This document shows positions 41,141-49,498 of a stretch of DNA of 64,000 nt, piece after piece. Under the pieces are notes generated by a model. It ran no database searches. It was given only the letters and a program-made list of their open reading frames with translations, and was not told the origin of the DNA. Numbering within the stretch: the first letter of the stretch is position 1; every line of letters starts with the position of its first letter. A program made the translations under genes and the position numbers. The DNA comes from Vibrio sp. D404a. GTDB lineage: Bacteria > Pseudomonadota > Gammaproteobacteria > Enterobacterales > Vibrionaceae. The stretch lies in NCBI RefSeq assembly GCF_030248535.1, contig NZ_JAHGAJ010000008.1, forward strand, positions 161,906-225,905. Reading direction: 5' to 3'.

Positions 41141-44100
41141 TTATACCTGCGCTTGAGAAAAGTGAACATTGGTAAAGCGGTATAGGTAGTGTGGACCACC
41201 CGCTTTTGGACCCGTTCCAGATAGACCTTGACCACCGAATGGCTGCACGCCAACCACGGCACCGACTTGGTCACGGTTGATGTAGCAGTTGCCCACGCGA
41301 ACGTGTTTCTCAATCCAGCGATAAGTGGTTTCGTTACGGCTATGGATGCCCATAGTCAGGCCAAAGCCAGTTTGGTTTATCTGTTCAACCACTTGTGCCA
41401 ATTCGCTCGCTTTGTAGCGAACAATATGCAGCACAGGGCCAAACTGCTCTTCTGTTAGGCAGCTAATATCATTGATTTCAAAGGCACTTGGTGGCACGAA
41501 GTCACCATGTTTGCAATCATCACTCAAGGTCAGCTGAGCAACACGCTTCTGCGTTTGAGTCATGTTCTCAAGGTGAGCCATCAGCTTCTGTTTCGCGTTG
41601 GTATCAATCACAGGGCCGACGTCGGTTTTGTGTAGATGAGGAACACCGACACTCAACTCGTTCATCGCACCTTGAATAAGTGCTACCACGCGATCCGCGA
41701 TATCCTCTTGAATGTACAGCACGCGCAGCGCTGAACAACGTTGACCAGCAGAAGCAAAAGCAGAACGAATAACATCACGAACTACCTGTTCTGGAAGCGC
41801 TGTACTGTCGACGATCATCGCATTCTGGCCGCCCGTTTCCGCAATAAATGGAACTGGCTTAGCCGTGCGACTTGCCAATGACACATTGATACGTTGAGCG
41901 GTTGGCGTTGAGCCTGTAAACGCTACACCAGCGATTGCATCGTGGCTTGTTAGCGCGCTACCGATTTCTGCACCGCGACCCGGTAGAAGCTGAATTGTGC
42001 CTGCCGGGAAGCCTGCTTGTTGCATTAATTCAACCGCGCGAGCCGCAATCAAACTGGTTTGCTCTGCTGGTTTCGCAACCACAGTGTTACCTGCAACCAA
42101 TGCCGCTGTGATTTGACCAAGGAAGATCGCCAGTGGGAAGTTCCAAGGGCTGATACATACAAACACACCACGGCCTTGGCGAGATGCCAAACGAACTTGA
42201 CCATCAAAGCCTTTCAGTTCGAATTCTTGTAGGTTGTCAGCTTGTTTTGCGTAGTAACGACAGAAGTCGACCGCTTCACGCACTTCATCAATACTGTCGT
42301 GAATCGTCTTACCCGCTTCTTGGTGACAGATTGCCACCAGCTCAGCAAGGTTCTCTTCCATCAAGTCAGCCAGCTTCTCAAGAGCCGCAGCTTTAACTTC
42401 AACAGAAGTCGCATTCCAATCTGCGAACGCTGCATCTGCGCCGCTGATCGCTTTGGAAACATGATCAAGGTTTGCGAAAGCCACCTGACCAACATTGATA
42501 CGACGATCGTAAGGTGCTGTTACTTGCTCAACATTCTGATCAGCCTTGATCATGCTTTCGGCAAGAGCTTCGCCGTTGATGATCGGGCCAGCCGTCCACT
42601 GTTTATCTAAGAAGCCTTTTACCTGCTCCTCAAAACTGTGCGCTTCACTTTCGATATCAATGTTGACACCGTAAGAGTTTTTACGCTCTGGGAACACAGA
42701 TGGTGGCAGTGGAATCTTAGTGTTGTTCAGCGTATCGAACGCCAGAAGCATATCCACTGGGTGTTGCGTCAACTCTGTCACAGGGCAGCGTGCATCCACC
42801 AAGCGGTGTACAAATGAGCTGTTCGCACCATTTTCTAGCAGACGACGAACTAGGTAAGGAAGTAGATCCTTGTGGCTACCCACTGGTGCGTATATACGCA
42901 CTGACTGTTGGTATGCTTCCATCGCGTGGTTGTATAGAGAATCACCCATACCGTGCAGGCGTTGGAATTCAAAGTCTTTATGATCTGCCATTACAGCAAT
43001 AGCAGACACAGTGTGCGCGTTGTGGCTCGCAAACTGCGGGAAGATGTTGCCACGAACGCTTGGGCTCAGTAGGTAGCGTGCACAGGCTAGGTAAGCAACA
43101 TCCGTCGCTTCTTTGCGTGTGTAAACTGGGTAGTTATCAAAGCCAGCTTGTTGCGACCATTTGATTTCGCTATCCCAGTACGCACCTTTTACCAAGCGCA
43201 GTGGGATCAGATCGCCCTGCTCTTTTGCTAAGCGGTTCAGCCATACCAATACCGGAAGTGCACGCTTAGAGTAAGCTTGGATTACTAGGCCAAACTTGCC
43301 CCAGCCTTTCACAAGTTCGCTGCGGTAAAGTTTCTCAAACAGTTTTAGAGAAAGCTCTAAACGGTCCGCTTCTTCGGCATCGATGGTAATCGCAACATCA
43401 AGCTCGATCGCGCGACGCAGTAGTTGCTCTAGCGTGTCGCAAAGCTCTGTCAGTACACGCTCTTCATTCGCTACTTCGTAACGTGGGTGCAATGCAGAAA
43501 GCTTGATAGATACTGATGGCGCAGGGCTAGATTTTGATGAGACATAAGTGTCTCGACCTACGGCTTCAATCGCCATTAGGTAATCTTTGAAGTACTTGTT
43601 TGCGTCTGCAGTCGTCAGTGCCGCTTCACCTAGCATGTCGTATGAATAGGTAAAGCCTTTGTCGCGCATAGGTTTGCCATTCTTTTGTGCCTCAGCGATG
43701 CTGCGACCCAATACAAACTGATGACCCATTACCTTCATCGCTTGGTGCATCGCTTTACGAATTACCGGCTCAGAAAGCTTGTTTACTAGACGGTTTACCG
43801 CCTGAGTTGGGCTCTGCTCATTTGATGAAAGACCCACAACCTTACCCGTCAGCATCAAACCCCATGTGGATGCATTCACAAACACAGAGTCAGAGTTTTT
43901 CAGGTGAGATTTCCAGTCAGCAACGCTGAGCTTGTCACGAATTAGAGCATCAGCGGTCGCTGAATCAGGGATACGCATTAACGCTTCTGCAAGACACATC
44001 AACAAAATGCCCTCTTGCGTATCTAGGCTGTATTCAAGCAGCAGTGCATCGATCATTTGAATCGACGTCTTATCTGCGCGAATGGCTTCGATCAGCGAGG

Positions 44101-44272
44101 TTGTCTTGTCTGTGATTTGTTGCTTTTCAGACTCAGAAGGCGTAGCTAGCGGCAGAAGTTGCTCTAGCCATTGGGTTTCATCCACCATATATAATGGTGA
44201 GATAAGCGACCACAGCTCACCAAGCGATTGCTCGTTGAACTCTGGTTTTAACACATCAGTAGCTGTAAACAT
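41141..44272 (-). CDS. putA: Bifunctional proline dehydrogenase / P5C dehydrogenase
   Basis: A 1043-residue protein. Residues 180-480 form the FAD-dependent proline dehydrogenase barrel (SIKLSALHPRYE, then DAEEADRLELSL, and LVKGAYWDSEIK). Residues 550-1030 form the aldehyde dehydrogenase, with SPWNFPLAIFLGQITAALVAGN, the ETGGQNAMIVDS Glu segment, and AGQRCSAL with the nucleophile Cys near residue 846. There is no N-terminal ribbon-helix-helix domain, so unlike E. coli PutA it should not bind DNA; the AraC gene upstream probably replaces that role. It ends after the ALDH domain (HYLYRFTNVHF), and the missing C-terminal domain is encoded by the next gene. Confidence 0.95.
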   Translation of the reverse strand: MFTATDVLKPEFNEQSLGELWSLISPLYMVDETQWLEQLLPLATPSESEKQQITDKTTSLIEAIRADKTSIQMIDALLLEYSLDTQEGILLMCLAEALMRIPDSATADALIRDKLSVADWKSHLKNSDSVFVNASTWGLMLTGKVVGLSSNEQSPTQAVNRLVNKLSEPVIRKAMHQAMKVMGHQFVLGRSIAEAQKNGKPMRDKGFTYSYDMLGEAALTTADANKYFKDYLMAIEAVGRDTYVSSKSSPAPSVSIKLSALHPRYEVANEERVLTELCDTLEQLLRRAIELDVAITIDAEEADRLELSLKLFEKLYRSELVKGWGKFGLVIQAYSKRALPVLVWLNRLAKEQGDLIPLRLVKGAYWDSEIKWSQQAGFDNYPVYTRKEATDVAYLACARYLLSPSVRGNIFPQFASHNAHTVSAIAVMADHKDFEFQRLHGMGDSLYNHAMEAYQQSVRIYAPVGSHKDLLPYLVRRLLENGANSSFVHRLVDARCPVTELTQHPVDMLLAFDTLNNTKIPLPPSVFPERKNSYGVNIDIESEAHSFEEQVKGFLDKQWTAGPIINGEALAESMIKADQNVEQVTAPYDRRINVGQVAFANLDHVSKAISGADAAFADWNATSVEVKAAALEKLADLMEENLAELVAICHQEAGKTIHDSIDEVREAVDFCRYYAKQADNLQEFELKGFDGQVRLASRQGRGVFVCISPWNFPLAIFLGQITAALVAGNTVVAKPAEQTSLIAARAVELMQQAGFPAGTIQLLPGRGAEIGSALTSHDAIAGVAFTGSTPTAQRINVSLASRTAKPVPFIAETGGQNAMIVDSTALPEQVVRDVIRSAFASAGQRCSALRVLYIQEDIADRVVALIQGAMNELSVGVPHLHKTDVGPVIDTNAKQKLMAHLENMTQTQKRVAQLTLSDDCKHGDFVPPSAFEINDISCLTEEQFGPVLHIVRYKASELAQVVEQINQTGFGLTMGIHSRNETTYRWIEKHVRVGNCYINRDQVGAVVGVQPFGGQGLSGTGPKAGGPHYLYRFTNVHFSQAQV

Positions 44273-44362
44273 GCGTTTTCCTTAATCTCACACCCGAACA
44301 AAAAACGTCCGAGATTTCTACAATGGCTGCAGTGTATTGAGAGTATATAAGGAATACTTGTC

Positions 44363-44390
44363 AAAAACTCCGAGTTTTTTGCTAAAAACT
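44363..44390. promoter_or_regulatory. Candidate AraC-type operator upstream of putA
   Basis: AAAAACT occurs at 44363-44369 and again at 44384-44390, 21 bases apart start to start, the spacing often seen for AraC-family half-sites. The first copy is also part of an eight-base dyad AAAAACTC-C-GAGTTTTT. The site lies about 91-118 bases before the putA start and after the AraC gene's stop, so it could bind the adjacent regulator. Confidence 0.4.
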
Positions 44391-44457
44391 GGGTTTATTA
44401 ACAAAACAAAAACATCATCACATATGAAACTTCAAACGAATGTGCCGTTTTGTTTCA

Positions 44458-45282
44458 CTATTTAACAGTTATTTGCTTTTTGTATTGAGATGGTGACATC
44501 CCTTGAAGGCGGGAAAAAGTATGGGTAAATGCAGACTGACCAGAGAAGCCTGCCAGCTCTGCTACCTGACCAAGGCTGAGGTTGCCTTGCTCAATTAAAC
44601 GGCGAGCGCGGTCGATTCGCTTACCTAATACGTACTGGTGTGGAGTGATGCCCATCTGCTCTTTAAACAGCATATGGAACTGACTCTCACCTAAGAACAC
44701 GCTACCAGCCAATTGCGCCACTGAGATCTTATTTGCTAAATGCTGTTCGATGTAGCGATCCAGCGCCTCAAGATCAAAGCGTGATTCTTTTACGGATGTT
44801 TCAAATTCAGAGATATGGCGTTGCAACAGCGCGATCACTGTGTCATTACAGGCGCGACTTAATAGTAGATCGTCAGGACTGGCTTGCATCTCCTGAACCA
44901 ACATATGTATTAGCTTTTGGATCTGCCCGTCCAACTGGAAGTAAACGTTAGATGACGCAAGCTGATTGATCTTCTCTAACATCAATGGGTCATCATTACT
45001 TGGCATAGGCATGTTCAGCACTAAGATATCAGACTGCCCCACCACGCCACCGAAAGCATGATCAGAGCACGCCGTTACCACACAGCCTTGACCGGGGCCG
45101 ACCAGATTACCTTTGCCGCTCACCTCAAACTCGGCTTGGCCTTTCAATCCAATCACCACCTGCGAATACTGATGCTCGTGACAATCCATGTGAGATGGCA
45201 GGGTCACGATCTCAGCGGGGCGAGGACCTGATAAGCCTAGCGGTGAAAGATCGAGATTGGGCATGATGGGTAATTTTGGCAT
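44458..45282 (-). CDS. putR: AraC-family regulator of the put operon (PutR-like)
   Basis: A 274-residue regulator. The C-terminal double helix-turn-helix is KISVAQLAGSVFLGESQFHMLFKEQMGITPHQYVLGKRIDRAR, then SLGQVAELAGFSGQSAFTHTFSRLQGMSPSQYKK. The N-terminal part is a cupin-like sensor (MDCHEHQYSQVVIGLKGQAEFEVSG). It lies just upstream of putA in the same direction. In Vibrio vulnificus an AraC-type PutR activates putAP, and this gene fits that role; the symbol rests on context. Confidence 0.82.
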   Translation of the reverse strand: MPKLPIMPNLDLSPLGLSGPRPAEIVTLPSHMDCHEHQYSQVVIGLKGQAEFEVSGKGNLVGPGQGCVVTACSDHAFGGVVGQSDILVLNMPMPSNDDPLMLEKINQLASSNVYFQLDGQIQKLIHMLVQEMQASPDDLLLSRACNDTVIALLQRHISEFETSVKESRFDLEALDRYIEQHLANKISVAQLAGSVFLGESQFHMLFKEQMGITPHQYVLGKRIDRARRLIEQGNLSLGQVAELAGFSGQSAFTHTFSRLQGMSPSQYKKQITVK

Positions 45283-45350
45283 GTCGAAACAGTTTTGATA
45301 GTTAGAGATCCGGAATAATACTCTGATTTTAGCCCAAGATGAATTTGTAA

Positions 45351-45440
45351 ATGATCATGAGAGTCATTTAGCACAAGCCTTCGCTACACGATCATTATTG
45401 CGATCACGGTGATCATGCCTCCGGAAAGATGATCAAGAGT
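45351..45440. other. Cluster of GATC-centred sites including one RctB-12-mer-like sequence
   Basis: Five GATC sites lie within 82 bases (45353, 45390, 45402, 45411, 45431). ATGATCAAGAGT (45429-45440) matches the RctB 12-mer of Vibrio chromosome 2 as I recall it, and ATGATCATGAG (45351-45361) differs in one base. On the minus strand ATGATCGTGTA and ATGATCACCGT share the ATGATC core. GATCACGGTGATC (45402-45414) is a perfect dyad. The region lies upstream of the candidate RNA and the AraC gene; it could be an RctB site, a Dam-sensitive element or an operator. Confidence 0.45.
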
Positions 45441-45490
45441 GTATAAACTACGGTCGATGTAAAACCAATTTTATTAAGCGCTCCGAATGG

Positions 45491-45746
45491 TGAGGACTGG
45501 GCGATACATTGATTGTTTCAATCCTCGTACAGCGACTCACAATCCTGAGTGATTGAGGGAATTCCCCCCTTTTGCAAACACGGAGCAAGGAGTAAATTGA
45601 TTCACAGAGTAGTAAGTCACTCTGGGTATCTTACTGATACCTCAGGTTAATTTGCATGACCCTCGTGAGTTAATCTGAAATCTTCTACACGTCGACAAGG
45701 CAGATCTTGTCTTTGGCCAGCCCGTCTTCAGGCTGGCTTTTTTTTG
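45491..45746 (+). ncRNA. Candidate structured RNA with a strong intrinsic terminator
   Basis: About 255 bases without a supported protein frame but with a chain of hairpins: GATTG/CAATC (45511-45523, inside GAGGA/TCCTC), ACTCA/TGAGT (45535-45550), CAGAGT/ACTCTG (45605-45624), GGTATC/GATACC (45625-45641), TCAGGTTAA/TTAATCTGA (45642-45678, one GU pair), GACAAG/CTTGTC (45694-45711) and the terminator GCCAGCC/GGCTGGC (45716-45737) with eight U. Several stems are adjacent without spacers, which is typical of a folded RNA. The 5' end is uncertain; a TATAAA at 45442-45447 might be a -10 box. It does not look like Qrr, and too few GGA motifs are present for CsrB. It could also act as a leader, but the next gene starts 160 bases later. 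Confidence 0.55.
45716..45745 (+). terminator. Strong intrinsic terminator of the candidate RNA
   Basis: GCCAGCC (45716-45722) pairs with GGCTGGC (45731-45737), followed by eight T. No protein gene ends upstream on this strand, so it must end a non-coding transcript. Confidence 0.9.
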
Positions 45747-45906
45747 CGTCTCATATCGTCAATAGCTAACGCTCTCTCCCTTGTTTACTCGTACAGCCTT
45801 GATCATCGTTCCCTTGATCATCGTTTCACACGCCGCCCGCTAATTTACAATACAGCGTTATAAGAAACTGATATCATTAACTTAGTTCCGAAACTGAGAT
45901 AATATT

Positions 45907-46647
45907 TTGTCGAAAACACTTAACTCAATACAACGCTCTCTTTTTGAACAGTTGCCGGGCTGCTGGGGGTGCAAAGATACTAACTCCACCTTTGTGTACG
46001 CAAACCAAGCCTATAACCAACTGATCGGTTTGACCGACAATCAAAACTGCGCAGGTTTGACAGACTTCGATATGCCAAGCCAAACAACGGAATGTGCGCA
46101 AGACTTTAGAGCACAAGACAAATACGTGATGGAAACACGTAAGACATTAAAAATACTCGATATTCATCCTTATCCAGATGGCCGTTGGCACGCGCACATT
46201 TTTACCAAGACCCCTTGGCTCGATGACGATGGACAGGTGCAGGGAACGATATTTTATGGTCAAGAATTAACCGACACCGCCATCTTAGAGGTCGGTCACT
46301 GGGTTTGCCAAGCCACCAGCACCAAGTTGTGTGACGGTTCAATAGCTGGCGCAGAGCCAAGGCAGTCAAAACTCAATAAAAAGCTCACCTCCCGTGAATC
46401 TGAGGTGCTGTTTTTATTGCTGTTTGGGAAAAAGCCGCAATACATTGCACAAACCCTGTCGATTTCGATCAAAACCGTAGAAGGGCACGTTGCCCGACTC
46501 AAGCAGAAGTTCGATGCCAACAGTAAGAGTCAGTTGATTGAGTTTGCTTTGGAGTCTGGGCTTGGCTCCGTTATTCCTGAGAGTCTGCTCAATCGCCAGA
46601 TCTCGGTGGTGCTGCACAGCGAAGTGACCACTAGCACTCAGCGATAG
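45907..46647 (+). CDS. PAS-domain LuxR-family transcriptional regulator
   Basis: A 246-residue protein. Residues 15-125 form a PAS domain (GCWGCKDTNSTFVYANQAYNQLIGL, then DDDGQVQGTIFYGQELTD), and residues 160-225 form a LuxR-type helix-turn-helix (KLTSRESEVLFLLLFGKKPQYIAQTLSISIKTVEGHV). It starts with TTG at 45907; GAGAT lies eight bases upstream and no ATG gives a full PAS domain. Such proteins without a receiver domain respond to a ligand or cofactor in the PAS pocket. The target is unknown; the candidate RNA upstream and pdxH downstream are its neighbours. Confidence 0.83.
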   Translation: MSKTLNSIQRSLFEQLPGCWGCKDTNSTFVYANQAYNQLIGLTDNQNCAGLTDFDMPSQTTECAQDFRAQDKYVMETRKTLKILDIHPYPDGRWHAHIFTKTPWLDDDGQVQGTIFYGQELTDTAILEVGHWVCQATSTKLCDGSIAGAEPRQSKLNKKLTSRESEVLFLLLFGKKPQYIAQTLSISIKTVEGHVARLKQKFDANSKSQLIEFALESGLGSVIPESLLNRQISVVLHSEVTTSTQR

Positions 46648-46722
46648 CTCTGAGCCATAGTTCTGAACACTCTATGTGATTCGCTACAGACGATAGCCTC
46701 AAGGGTTCTCGCTCGACAAACA

Positions 46723-46763
46723 AAAACACCGCGTCAGTCTCACTAGATTACACGCGGTGTTTT
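46723..46763 (+). terminator. Bidirectional terminator between the LuxR gene and pdxH
   Basis: AAAACACCGCGT (46723-46734) pairs with ACGCGGTGTTTT (46752-46763) around a 17-base loop; it serves both convergent genes. Confidence 0.85.
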
Positions 46764-46802
46764 AGTATTTGGCATTCAACAAATTTGATGCGTTTGATTC
46801 AG

Positions 46803-47438
46803 CTATGGCGCGAGACGGTCGATATCCCAACGATTCTCTTGGCGAGAAAATAGGAAGCGGTCGTGCAGACGGTGTTCACCACCCTGCCAGAACTCAATGC
46901 TGTCGACACGAACACGGAAACCACCCCAAAAACTTGGCACTGGGATTTCACCCTTGGCAAACTTCTGTTTTAGCTCTAGGTATTTACCTTCCAAGATGCC
47001 ACGAGCAGAAATACGACTACTTTGTTTACTCGCGATAGCAGCCAGTTGGCTCTCTTTCGGGCGTGAAGAGAAATACTTCATGTTCTCTACCGCTGTAAGC
47101 TTCTCTGCAGTACCTGTAATGTGAACTTGGCGCTCTAACGGATGCCACGGGAAGTGAAGGCTGATTTTGCTGTTATGTTCTAACTGCTGTGCCTTACGGC
47201 TTCCTAGGTTGGTATAGAAAACGAAACCTTGTTTATCGACGTTCTTAAGCAACACGATACGCTGAAAAGGTTGACCATCCTTATCCACCGTAGCTACCGT
47301 CATCGCAGTCGGATCGGTAAGCTTGGCTTCAATTGCCTGCTCTAGCCACAGGTTAAATTGATCGACGGGATCGGCAGCTAAGTCTTTGCGTCTCAATCCA
47401 CCCTGAGCATATTCACGGCGAATATCTTTCAGTTCCAT
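46803..47438 (-). CDS. pdxH: Pyridoxamine/pyridoxine 5'-phosphate oxidase
   Basis: A 211-residue FMN flavoprotein. [20 protein letters not shown] starts the protein, and [33 protein letters not shown] and the C-terminal [27 protein letters not shown] match PdxH end to end. It oxidises PNP and PMP to pyridoxal 5'-phosphate. The start at 47438 has AAGGAG seven bases upstream; the longer frame is not supported. It is divergent from the histidine-kinase gene. Confidence 0.95.
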   Translation of the reverse strand: MELKDIRREYAQGGLRRKDLAADPVDQFNLWLEQAIEAKLTDPTAMTVATVDKDGQPFQRIVLLKNVDKQGFVFYTNLGSRKAQQLEHNSKISLHFPWHPLERQVHITGTAEKLTAVENMKYFSSRPKESQLAAIASKQSSRISARGILEGKYLELKQKFAKGEIPVPSFWGGFRVRVDSIEFWQGGEHRLHDRFLFSRQENRWDIDRLAP

Positions 47439-47605
47439 TTCGTTGCTCCTTTTCATTTTTTTGTGATTCTGCGCTTTCGCATAACGAAATACAAGCCCGT
47501 GATAGCCGTTTGTGCTGGCTATTGGGCTCGGTGTTACCAAGATCTCGGTACTCTGATAGTCATGTTGTTAATCTATATACACTTTCAATCGGATCTGAGT
47601 TCACC

Positions 47606-49453
47606 TTGGCCAACAAAATAACCCGTTTTCTGACCCCTTCTGTTATCGCTTCACTACTTCTAGGTGCCGCTGGACTCGCCGCGACGCATCTGTTGGCGGA
47701 GCAGTATCAACAGCGATTAGTTCGCGAGCAACTTGAAGAGGCGGCCAATAAAGCCAATCTCCAACTGGATTCCGAGCTGGCCAAATTCAAGCAGGTCCCA
47801 GCCATACTGAGCCACGATCCAAGAATATTGGGCTACTTTTCAAAGCAAACTACCGCGCAGCAACTCAACTTATTACTCGAAGATTGGGCAAGCCAAAGCC
47901 TGGCGGATACCATCTACATTCATGACGACAGTGGTACCGTGGTTGCCTCAAGTAACTATCAAGATCCAAAGACCTTCGTGGGCGAGAACTTTGCGTTTCG
48001 TCCTTACTTCAGCCAAGCGATCAATGGTGATAAATCTCAATACGTAGGCCTAGGTGCACGCTCAAACGTTCGCGGTTATTTTCTCTCTTCCCCACTCTAC
48101 GTTGCAGAGGAAATCGTTGGTGTGTTGACCGTTAAAGTCAGCCTAGAGAACATTGAAGCGATTTTGACCAGTGATGGCTTTGATATTGTCGTGCTCGACA
48201 ACAACCAAGTGGTGTTTCTCTCTAGCCAACCCCAATGGCTGTACCACTCTTTGCAACCACTGAGCTTAATTCAACAACAACAGATCGCGCAGCAACGTCA
48301 ATATGGGTTGGACCAAATCACTCTGATTGATGATTTCCTTGCTCTGTCACAGCCCGTTAGCGAATTACCCAGCAAGCAGTTGAGCCAAATGGGCAGGTTT
48401 AATGTCTACCCTGCCACAACTAGCAGTCAGCAATACCAAGTTGTGGCGCTCAAGGGGCGAGAGACAGAGCTCAAGAAAGTGACGCAGATAGACGCGATAT
48501 TCTTGGTGATCTACAGCCTAGTATTGCTGATCGCTTGGTCTTGGCGTCAAACCTACAAAGCGAAAGTGGCACTCACAACGCTCAATCATAAACTGGAAGA
48601 GACCGTTAACAAGCGCACGCTCTACCTTCAGCAGTCGAACCAACAGTTGCAACAGACCATTCATCAATACCAAGAGTCCCAAAGCAAGCTCAAGCAGACT
48701 GAGCAAGAACTCACACAGACGGCCAAACTCGCGGTATTAGGTGAACTCTCAGCCAGCATTAACCATGAAATAAACCAACCGCTCGCAGCCCTGCGAACCT
48801 ACAGTGAGAACAGCCTCAAGCTGCTAGAAATGGGACGTACCGATATGGTGAAGGGCAATCTAGATAAGATGCTGGCTCTCAATATGTCAATCACCGACAT
48901 CATCGCTCGACTTAAAGTCTTTACCCGCAAGGTCACTAAGCAAGAGAACCACACGGCAAATCTGCATCAAGCGGTCAATAACGCGACTGGCATCTTGAGT
49001 GCCCTGTTGATCAAGCAAGGCATAACGTTGCGTATGACTTCTATTAGTGACGACATTCAGATTTCGATTCACCCAACCGAGTTAGAGCAGGTATTGGTTA
49101 ATTTGATTCATAACGCCGCGCAAGCACTGAACCAGCAGCCGAGCCCGCAGATTGGCTTAGAGTGGCGATTGGAATCTCAAACTTGTGTACTTGATATTTG
49201 GGACAACGGCGTCGGGCTGCCTGAATCAAAACTCTCTCAGTTGTTTGACCCCTTTTTTACCACCAAACCGGAAGGGCTAGGGCTTGGACTGTCGATCTCT
49301 AAGCGGATTATTGAAGCGTATCACGGCAGTATCACCGCAACCCGCCGCGAGCCTTGTGGCATGGTATTCTCGCTGCGAATCCCGTTACAGACCGTCACCT
49401 CGGATACCAGCCCAGAGCATACGGCTGACGAGAATAACCAAAACACCGATTAA
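47606..49453 (+). CDS. DctB-like sensor histidine kinase
   Basis: A 615-residue membrane kinase. One membrane segment near the N terminus and a second (FLVIYSLVLLIAW) near residue 300 flank a periplasmic PDC/dCache-type sensor (IYIHDDSGTVVASSNYQ, then PYFSQAINGDKSQYVGLG). A coiled coil follows, then the HisKA box ELSASINHEINQPLAALRTYSENS with the phospho-His and an ATPase domain (NLIHNAAQAL, DNGVGLP, EGLGLGLSIS). This is the DctB layout, which senses C4-dicarboxylates in several bacteria. The start is uncertain: TTG at 47606 gives a sensible N terminus, and no ATG is available. The response-regulator gene follows. Confidence 0.85.
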   Translation: MANKITRFLTPSVIASLLLGAAGLAATHLLAEQYQQRLVREQLEEAANKANLQLDSELAKFKQVPAILSHDPRILGYFSKQTTAQQLNLLLEDWASQSLADTIYIHDDSGTVVASSNYQDPKTFVGENFAFRPYFSQAINGDKSQYVGLGARSNVRGYFLSSPLYVAEEIVGVLTVKVSLENIEAILTSDGFDIVVLDNNQVVFLSSQPQWLYHSLQPLSLIQQQQIAQQRQYGLDQITLIDDFLALSQPVSELPSKQLSQMGRFNVYPATTSSQQYQVVALKGRETELKKVTQIDAIFLVIYSLVLLIAWSWRQTYKAKVALTTLNHKLEETVNKRTLYLQQSNQQLQQTIHQYQESQSKLKQTEQELTQTAKLAVLGELSASINHEINQPLAALRTYSENSLKLLEMGRTDMVKGNLDKMLALNMSITDIIARLKVFTRKVTKQENHTANLHQAVNNATGILSALLIKQGITLRMTSISDDIQISIHPTELEQVLVNLIHNAAQALNQQPSPQIGLEWRLESQTCVLDIWDNGVGLPESKLSQLFDPFFTTKPEGLGLGLSISKRIIEAYHGSITATRREPCGMVFSLRIPLQTVTSDTSPEHTADENNQNTD

Positions 49454-49498
49454 AGGTGTAGTTGAACACAACCCATTATTGAAACAAGGAATGTGGCT

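Noticed and set aside
44363..44379. Dyad AAAAACTC/GAGTTTTT as a terminator for the AraC gene
   Set aside because: The loop would be a single base and no separate T run follows on the minus strand.
45597..45650. Possible 17-codon leader peptide starting TTG after AAGGAG, before the terminator
   Set aside because: The start codon is weak, the spacing is only four bases, the peptide has no run of a regulatory amino acid, and the DNA is better explained by hairpins.
45491..45746. Qrr or CsrB small RNA identity for the structured segment
   Set aside because: The conserved Qrr core (CTAGCCAACTGACG-type) is absent, and only a few GGA motifs are present, too few for CsrB.
45844..45856. TTTACAATACAGC, resembling parS2
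   Set aside because: The right arm does not match TGTAAA.
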